From Phil1 sp964612925 (GTDB lineage: Bacteria; Bacillota; Clostridia; Christensenellales; CAG-138): DNA of 16,984 nucleotides. Below, one piece after another: positions 13,074-16,984 of the stretch (the first letter of the stretch is position 1; each line of letters opens with the position of its first letter). The notes beneath the pieces were generated by a model. The model was given only the letters and a program-made list of their open reading frames with translations. It did no database searches and had not been told where the DNA came from. Where the stretch lies: contig CAZTFU010000034.1 in the NCBI GenBank assembly GCA_964612925.1, positions 1 to 16,984 of the forward strand. Reading direction: 5' to 3'. The translations under genes were made by a program, and so were the position numbers.

Positions 13074-13315
13074 CCACAATCGGTAAATATATCAAGTTGT
13101 CCGATAATGAAAGCGTAATCAGCTTGGGAAATAATTCTCCCGAGTCTACATCCACCCTCTCACTTCCTTTAATAAGGCGAGAGCTCCTTTGCCCGTCGCC
13201 CCCACGGTCGGCACAGATTGAAGGTATTCGGGTTTTTGCATTTGCCATGAAGCCTGCTGAGACCTTTCTTCGTTAGAATCGTCTATGACTTTAGTCTCAC
13301 CGCTTTTGCGCAGAT
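13074..13315. other. Gene-poor right end of the accessory stretch
   Basis: No gene is firmly supported. On the minus strand a 61-codon frame (13331-13146, TTG start, ending GALALLKEVRGWM) has protein-like composition but no ribosome binding site, and its start overlaps the comB promoter. It may be a remnant of a mobile-element gene. Confidence 0.35.
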
Positions 13316-13344
13316 TTGCATAATACGGCAAGTAATGGTATAAT
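13316..13344 (+). promoter_or_regulatory. Promoter of the comB-like gene
   Basis: TTGCAT (13316-13321) and TATAAT (13339-13344) are 17 bp apart. The leader of about 75 nt that follows can form TGGGCA/TGCCCA (13354-13359, 13372-13377). The competing GCCC (13373-13376) / GGGC pairing just before TTTTTT near 13397-13403 could make a weak attenuator. Confidence 0.65.
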
Positions 13345-13427
13345 AAATATATGTGGGCATATTATTGTTGTTGCCCATAAATCAAGGCTTTGCGGGCTTT
13401 TTTAGCCGGCCATAATGGGAGGGGCAT

Positions 13428-14141
13428 ATGAAGATAGACGTTATTCCCGTATGCGGTAAGGTACTCAGCAGCCATATATCCTCAAGTACGGTCATTGTTG
13501 TGGATGTTCTGCGCTCTACAAGCTGCATAATAACAGCCGTTGAAAACGGGGCAAACAGGGTTATTCCCGCAATAGACCCGGGCGAAGCGGCAATGTTGGC
13601 GGGTACGCTCGGCTACCGCGAAACCGTGCTTGCGGGCGAGCGGGATTCGCTGAAGCTGCCTGATTTTGACCTTGGCAACAGCCCTGCCGAATTTACGGCA
13701 AAGGCAGTGCAGGACAGATCCGTCATAATCAGCACAACAAACGGCACGGCCGCAATACACAGCATGTCAGCGGCAAGGGCGGTGCTTATCGGCGGTATGA
13801 TAAACCGCACCGCAATAGCCAAAAAGGCCGTTGAGCTTGGCAATGACATAATAATTGCCTGCGCGGGTACCTATGGGCAGATATCGGCGGACGATCTGCT
13901 TGCGGCGGGCTCCATTGCGGAGGCTATACACCGTCTTGCGCGCGAGCCTATGGAGGCAAGCGACATCACAATGGTGTGCTGTATGCTCTATGCGGACTGG
14001 AAGCAGGGCCGCGCAGATCTGAACGTTACAAAGCATTGCGCGCGCCTTATATCGCTCGGCTTTGAGGAGGATATCCGTTATTGTTTCAGTGAGGATATTT
14101 CCACCGTTGTACCCGTATACGAAAACGGCGTTATCCGCTGA
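13428..14141 (+). CDS. comB: 2-phosphosulfolactate phosphatase family protein (ComB)
   Basis: The family removes phosphate from (2R)-phosphosulfolactate to give sulfolactate, a coenzyme M step in methanogens. Homologues are widespread in bacteria, where the role is often unclear. The 237-residue length is normal. Conserved blocks visible are VIVVDVLRSTS (22-32, with Asp26 a likely metal ligand), GERDSLKLPDFDLGNSP (70-86), ISTTNGTAAI (101-110) and CAGTYGQISADDLLAAG (145-161). A GGGAGG site is just upstream of ATG, and a good promoter precedes it. No other sulfolactate genes are nearby and it appears to be a single-gene unit, so its physiological substrate here is uncertain. Core-like codon use returns with this gene. 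Confidence 0.88.
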   Translation: MKIDVIPVCGKVLSSHISSSTVIVVDVLRSTSCIITAVENGANRVIPAIDPGEAAMLAGTLGYRETVLAGERDSLKLPDFDLGNSPAEFTAKAVQDRSVIISTTNGTAAIHSMSAARAVLIGGMINRTAIAKKAVELGNDIIIACAGTYGQISADDLLAAGSIAEAIHRLAREPMEASDITMVCCMLYADWKQGRADLNVTKHCARLISLGFEEDIRYCFSEDISTVVPVYENGVIR

Positions 14142-14188
14142 CGGGTCGATCAACCAATTATTTTACACAGCACCACGCACCACACAAC

Positions 14189-14216
14189 GCGACCACCTGA
14201 AACTTCGGGTGGTCGC
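14189..14216 (+). terminator. Terminator of the comB-like gene
   Basis: GCGACCACC (14189-14197) pairs perfectly with GGTGGTCGC (14208-14216) around a 10-nt loop, followed by TGTTTGCTT. It lies 48 bp after the stop codon. Confidence 0.75.
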
Positions 14217-14297
14217 TGTTTGCTTGACTCGATTTTACACTTTGATAAACCACTAAGAACAGGCAAGCCGTATACCGCCTATCATTGACGAGAGAAT

Positions 14298-14317
14298 GCG
14301 GCATAAGCTCATGCCGC
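14298..14317 (-). terminator. Hairpin after the lipoprotein gene
   Basis: GCGGCAT (14298-14304) pairs with ATGCCGC (14311-14317). It lies just past the end of the minus-strand lipoprotein gene. The T tract on that strand is poor (ATTCTCT), so it is only a probable terminator. Confidence 0.5.
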
Positions 14318-14332
14318 CGCGCTCAGCCATTG

Positions 14333-14947
14333 CTACTTATCAATATATACGGTTATGTTCACGGTATAATTGGTGTATATGCCCTCTTCGGCAGAGGAGA
14401 GTATGTTCGCGGGTGGGTACTGATGCATTATGCCAAGGCTGCCATACGCTTCACTGCCCGTATAATCACCCTCAAGCGCGGTTATGCTGTTCGCGGAGAG
14501 GGAATATACATATTTTTCGACCCCGTCTGCACTTTGCTCGTCACTTATGAACGCAAAGCGCGGCAGAAGAAGGCTTAGGTTGTAGTCGGTTGCAAGCTCC
14601 GCTCGGGAATCCCTTATCCAGCTTTCAACGGTATTTAGCATTTGCCGCGCATCGCCTACGGTAAGTGCGGTGGTACTGCTTGAAAACAGGGACGATTCAA
14701 CATTTTCCTCGGCCATGTCAAAGCCTGTGTCATTGAGTTTATATTGCGTGAATGTGGTATTGTCAAGCTTTGCGGTAAAGTCCATATTTACCGTTTTGCC
14801 GTCAAGCACCCACTTGTGCAGAGCATAAACACCCTTATCGTCAAGCTCTTTTGGCCAATCATACTCATCTGCTTTGTCGTTCGTACAGCCGACAGTCAGC
14901 AGGGCACAAAGGATGCATAATAATGCAAGGTATAATATTCTTTTCAT
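14333..14947 (-). CDS. Lipoprotein of unknown function
   Basis: This 204-residue protein starts with a short positive N-terminus, a hydrophobic core and a lipobox-like TVGC with Cys21, so it should be lipid-anchored outside the membrane. Residues from about 45 on form a mixed alpha/beta domain. A segment with many Thr and Ser (SSLFSSSTTALTVGD) and a YxxYTVNITVYIDK C-terminus suggest a beta-rich end. GGTGA lies seven bases before ATG. No enzyme motif or known family is visible. It is divergent from the padR operon, and their shared upstream region has a CGGTCAA/TTGACCG stem at 14990-15017, but co-regulation is only a guess. Confidence 0.8.
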   Translation of the reverse strand: MKRILYLALLCILCALLTVGCTNDKADEYDWPKELDDKGVYALHKWVLDGKTVNMDFTAKLDNTTFTQYKLNDTGFDMAEENVESSLFSSSTTALTVGDARQMLNTVESWIRDSRAELATDYNLSLLLPRFAFISDEQSADGVEKYVYSLSANSITALEGDYTGSEAYGSLGIMHQYPPANILSSAEEGIYTNYTVNITVYIDK

Positions 14948-14989
14948 GATAAATCACCGTTTCTCCCTTCATATAATCGTTTTACACTT

Positions 14990-15017
14990 CGGTCAATGCC
15001 GCCTTGGCCGTTGACCG
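14990..15017. promoter_or_regulatory. Inverted repeat upstream of the lipoprotein gene
   Basis: CGGTCAA (14990-14996) and TTGACCG (15011-15017) are perfect complements 14 bases apart. On the minus strand the left unit supplies TTGACC, with TATATG 15 bases later, a suboptimal promoter. The repeat could be an operator or a hairpin. Confidence 0.35.
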
Positions 15018-15041
15018 TATTTGCCGTTGCTCGAGCTATGG

Positions 15042-15096
15042 CCATATACTAACATATGCAAAATTAGTTGTCAACAATATTATTGTAAAAATAGTA
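15042..15096 (+). repeat. 55-bp sequence at the left edge of the assembly gap
   Basis: This 55-mer, ending at the first N, is identical to 15197-15251, which begins right after the last N. The length and the placement at both gap edges are those of an unmerged assembler overlap, not of a biological repeat. Confidence 0.85.
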
Positions 15097-15196
15097 NNNN
15101 NNNNNNNNNNNNNNNNNNNNNNNNNNNNNNNNNNNNNNNNNNNNNNNNNNNNNNNNNNNNNNNNNNNNNNNNNNNNNNNNNNNNNNNNNNNNNNNN
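15097..15196. other. Assembly gap of exactly 100 N
   Basis: The run is exactly 100 unknown bases, a conventional placeholder for a gap of unknown size. Any reading frame crossing it is an artefact. Since both edges are the same 55-mer, the true distance may be a single copy with no missing sequence. Confidence 0.95.
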
Positions 15197-15252
15197 CCAT
15201 ATACTAACATATGCAAAATTAGTTGTCAACAATATTATTGTAAAAATAGTAT
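15197..15252 (+). promoter_or_regulatory. Promoter and possible operator of the padR operon
   Basis: TTGTCA (15223-15228) and TAGTAT (15247-15252) are 18 bp apart. ACTAA (15203-15207) and TTAGT (15219-15223) form a dyad with 11 bases between, ending at the -35 box, a suitable place for PadR autorepression. The assignment to PadR is inferred. Bases 15197-15251 are the repeated 55-mer. Confidence 0.5.
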
Positions 15253-15312
15253 TTACAGTGAAAGGTATTTGCTTTATCATGTAGGTGCATCAATTTATGC
15301 ATGGGGAATCTT

Positions 15313-15687
15313 ATGAAGAAAGAAACACAGGAAGGCACACAGAGCTTTTTCAAACGCGGCGCGGCAACGCTTTGTTTGCTTTCGCTTTTAAGCAAAGATG
15401 AAATGTACGGCTATGAAATAGTGCAGGCCATGGAGAACATAAGCGGCGGCCGCTTTTGTCTGCCCGAGGGCACGCTTTACCCAATTCTGTATAGGCTTGA
15501 GGACAGCGGCTACCTTGAAACGCGGCATGTGCTTGTCGGCAAGCGGATGAAAAGGGTATATTATCGTCTGTCCGCATCGGGCATGGAGCATTATAAGGAA
15601 ATGCTTGAGGATTACAGGAACATACAAGCGGGCGTTGAAATGATACTGTCACACTCGGCACAGCAAAAGGAGGAGGAGCAGGAATGA
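15313..15687 (+). CDS. PadR-family transcriptional regulator
   Basis: This 124-residue PadR winged-helix protein has the family's YGYEIVQAM (32-40), PEGTLYPILYRLEDSGYL (51-68) and KRVYYRLSASG (80-90), followed by a short dimerisation helix. The start at 15313 is preferred because GGGGA ends five bases upstream; the in-frame ATG at 15301 would add four residues and has a more distant AGGTG. It overlaps the next gene by four bases (ATGA). PadR proteins of this type usually repress their own operon with a HAAS/DUF1700 membrane protein and are thought to control envelope functions. The inducer is unknown. Confidence 0.93.
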   Translation: MKKETQEGTQSFFKRGAATLCLLSLLSKDEMYGYEIVQAMENISGGRFCLPEGTLYPILYRLEDSGYLETRHVLVGKRMKRVYYRLSASGMEHYKEMLEDYRNIQAGVEMILSHSAQQKEEEQE

Positions 15688-16061
15688 ACCACAAAAGGGC
15701 ATATTATAACCGAATAAAGCGGCGCATACCCGTGGGCGGTAAGCGCAGGCGGGAGCTTTTATTGAATATCAAGGCCGAAATAGACGAATATGCCGCCTCT
15801 GTACCCAGCGCAACGCTGTCTGATTATTATGATCGGTTCGGGAAGCCCGAGGAGATAGCTGTTTCTTTTGTATCCGAAATGCCGTATAACGAGATTGATG
15901 CCCGCCTTAGGGGCGGGCGGCGAGCGTTGCGCATAGCGTGCATAACGGCGGCGGTGATATCCGTTGCGGCGGCGATATCGCTTGCCGTAAGCATACATTA
16001 TATAAAAGCCGTAAACGATGATTTTCACAACGGCTATATTATAATGGAAAGCGGGGAATAA
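15684..16061 (+). CDS. HAAS/DUF1700-like membrane protein
   Basis: This 125-residue protein has a basic helical N-terminal part (about 1-70) with FGKPEEIAVSFVSEM, typical of the HAAS-domain proteins paired with PadR regulators, and one transmembrane segment at about 82-107 followed by a short acidic tail outside. Its ATG overlaps the padR stop, so the two are translated together. These partners are believed to transmit a membrane signal or modulate PadR, though the mechanism is not established. It is shorter than many family members, with no additional outer domain. Confidence 0.8.
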   Translation: MNHKRAYYNRIKRRIPVGGKRRRELLLNIKAEIDEYAASVPSATLSDYYDRFGKPEEIAVSFVSEMPYNEIDARLRGGRRALRIACITAAVISVAAAISLAVSIHYIKAVNDDFHNGYIIMESGE

Positions 16062-16065
16062 CACC

Positions 16066-16485
16066 GTGAAAAAGCATCTTTTGGCCGCGATGGCGTTGCT
16101 TGCGCTGATATTTGCGCTCTCTCTTCCCTCTGCGGGGGAAAACGGCACTCAGTGCGATGCCGTGCCGAATGAGTATTCCACCGTATCCGCAAGCAAAACG
16201 GCGCACTACTACACAAAAAGCGGAAAACCGCAATTCTCCTTTACCCTATACGCAACATTCGGCTATGACGGCAAGTGCGTATGGCCGATTGAGCAGAGCT
16301 ATTCCTACGAGCTTTACAGCACCGATTGCGAATTTATAAGTGCGGTTGACAGCCGCTATAAGTCGGAAGATATTGTCGCGGTGGACTCCTTTGCCCTGTT
16401 CGGCCATAAAACGCTCGGCATACGGACGGACACAAAGGCCCTGCCCGTGCAGCTCACCTGCGACGTGAACGGCAATGTGAAGTAG
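16066..16485 (+). CDS. Small secreted protein in the padR operon
   Basis: GTG is the start, with GCGGGGA eight bases upstream and only four bases after the previous stop, so it is the third gene of the padR operon. The 139-residue product has a signal peptide (KKHLLAAMALLALIFALS, cleavage near residue 22-24). The mature part is rich in Tyr, Ser and Thr and looks beta-stranded (FSFTLYATFGYDGKCVWPI), with four Cys that could form disulfides. No family is recognised with certainty. It is probably an envelope or extracellular factor controlled by PadR. Confidence 0.8.
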   Translation: MKKHLLAAMALLALIFALSLPSAGENGTQCDAVPNEYSTVSASKTAHYYTKSGKPQFSFTLYATFGYDGKCVWPIEQSYSYELYSTDCEFISAVDSRYKSEDIVAVDSFALFGHKTLGIRTDTKALPVQLTCDVNGNVK

Positions 16486-16559
16486 AGAAGCAAGTTTCTG
16501 AATGATTTTCGCCAAATCACCCCTTTTGCTCCGCACATAAAAATAAGTATAAGCTATTG

Positions 16560-16586
16560 TTGACATGGGCATAATTATGATAAAAT
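16560..16586 (+). promoter_or_regulatory. Promoter of the ATPase gene
   Basis: TTGACA at 16560-16565 is followed by TAAAAT at 16581-16586, a 15-bp spacer that is shorter than ideal. The gene starts 46 bp later with GGAGGTG just before ATG. Confidence 0.45.
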
Positions 16587-16632
16587 ACGATTGACCACGG
16601 ATTTTCGTAAAATCGTAAGTTGGAGGTGCGTT

Positions 16633-16984
16633 ATGGCATATATTACGCGAGAGCTGGAACGGAAGTTTCTGAAGCTCAATGATTTTTTCAAGGTTATCCT
16701 TGTAACGGGCGCAAGGCAGGTTGGCAAAACAACGATGCTGAAGCATTTGGCATCCTCCGACAGAACCTATGTTACTATGGATAACGCAATGGCAAGAGAA
16801 CTTGCCCGGACTGACCCCGTGCTGTTTTTCCAGACCTATAAGCCGCCTATTCTCATTGACGAGGTGCAGAAAGCGCCGGAGTTGTTCGAGCAGATCAAGA
16901 TAATTTGCGATGAGAGCGATGGAAAGGGCCTTATTTGGCTGACGGGTTCTCAGCAGTACAAGATGATGGAGCGAGTGCGTGAGA
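16633..16984 (+). CDS. DUF4143-type P-loop ATPase, N-terminal part
   Basis: Only the first 117 codons are in the window. They show Walker A GARQVGKTT (26-34), Walker B PPILIDEVQKAPEL (71-84, acidic pair Asp76-Glu77) and LTGSQQYKM (103-111) as the sensor region. This is the AAA_14 domain of a widespread family of about 400-residue ATPases with a C-terminal DUF4143 domain, whose members are often mobile or multicopy and whose biological role is unsettled. GGAGGTG lies five bases before ATG. It appears as an independent unit after the padR operon. Confidence 0.9.
   Translation, partial: MAYITRELERKFLKLNDFFKVILVTGARQVGKTTMLKHLASSDRTYVTMDNAMARELARTDPVLFFQTYKPPILIDEVQKAPELFEQIKIICDESDGKGLIWLTGSQQYKMMERVRE

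Noticed and set aside
15004..15284. Frames spanning the N run
   Set aside because: They are translated from unknown bases and a duplicated contig end.
1..16984. tRNA, rRNA, transposase, integrase and CRISPR arrays
   Set aside because: I looked for these on both strands by eye and found no clear cloverleaf, rRNA motif, recombinase motif or regular spacer array. A tRNAscan or HMM search could still find something I missed.

Overview
The window looks like a chromosomal contig of an uncultured anaerobic Clostridia-type Firmicute, probably a gut organism. This rests on strong AGGAGG-like ribosome binding sites, several GTG and TTG starts, heavy use of ATA for isoleucine in the core genes, AgrC/AgrA-like and BceS-like signalling genes, and a large fused ABC transporter of the clostridial type. 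It is a draft assembly: exactly 100 N (15097-15196) sit between two identical 55-bp sequences, which looks like an assembler join.

Layout. 1-821 has no convincing gene; it holds structured non-coding DNA and the promoter region of the first operon. 822-2853 is a GHKL histidine kinase plus LytTR response regulator pair resembling AgrC/AgrA, with a 21-bp-spaced direct repeat just upstream of a consensus-like promoter. 2933-3487 is a TetR-type regulator that starts at TTG. 3604-5309 (minus) is an OmpR-type regulator and its membrane kinase, divergent from 5488-8406 (plus), a 972-residue MacB/FtsX-type ABC transporter fusion. The space between them carries two mirror-image sets of 11-bp-period direct repeats, each placed like a PhoB-type activator site. 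8543-9583 (minus) is a PRPP synthetase. 9978-10814 is a secreted protein of unknown function.

A 209-bp inverted repeat (8433-8641 and 10887-11095) brackets most of the PRPP synthetase gene and the secreted-protein gene. It carries the last 32 codons of the synthetase and its terminator, so inverting the 2.2-kb segment would leave the synthetase intact. The three differences in the coding part of the repeat are all synonymous.

11096-13330 is an accessory stretch with different codon use. It has an XRE-type regulator with a long C-terminal domain and a small orphan gene. Its left end is a diverged, oppositely oriented relative of the structured DNA at 152-384. 13428-14141 is a ComB-family phosphosulfolactate phosphatase. 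14333-14947 (minus) is a lipoprotein. 15313-16485 is a PadR regulator, HAAS/DUF1700-like membrane protein and secreted protein operon. 16633-16984 is the start of a DUF4143-type ATPase that runs off the end.

Main themes: two two-component systems with readable predicted operators, an apparently gene-preserving invertible segment, and a structured repeat family linked to the accessory regions.
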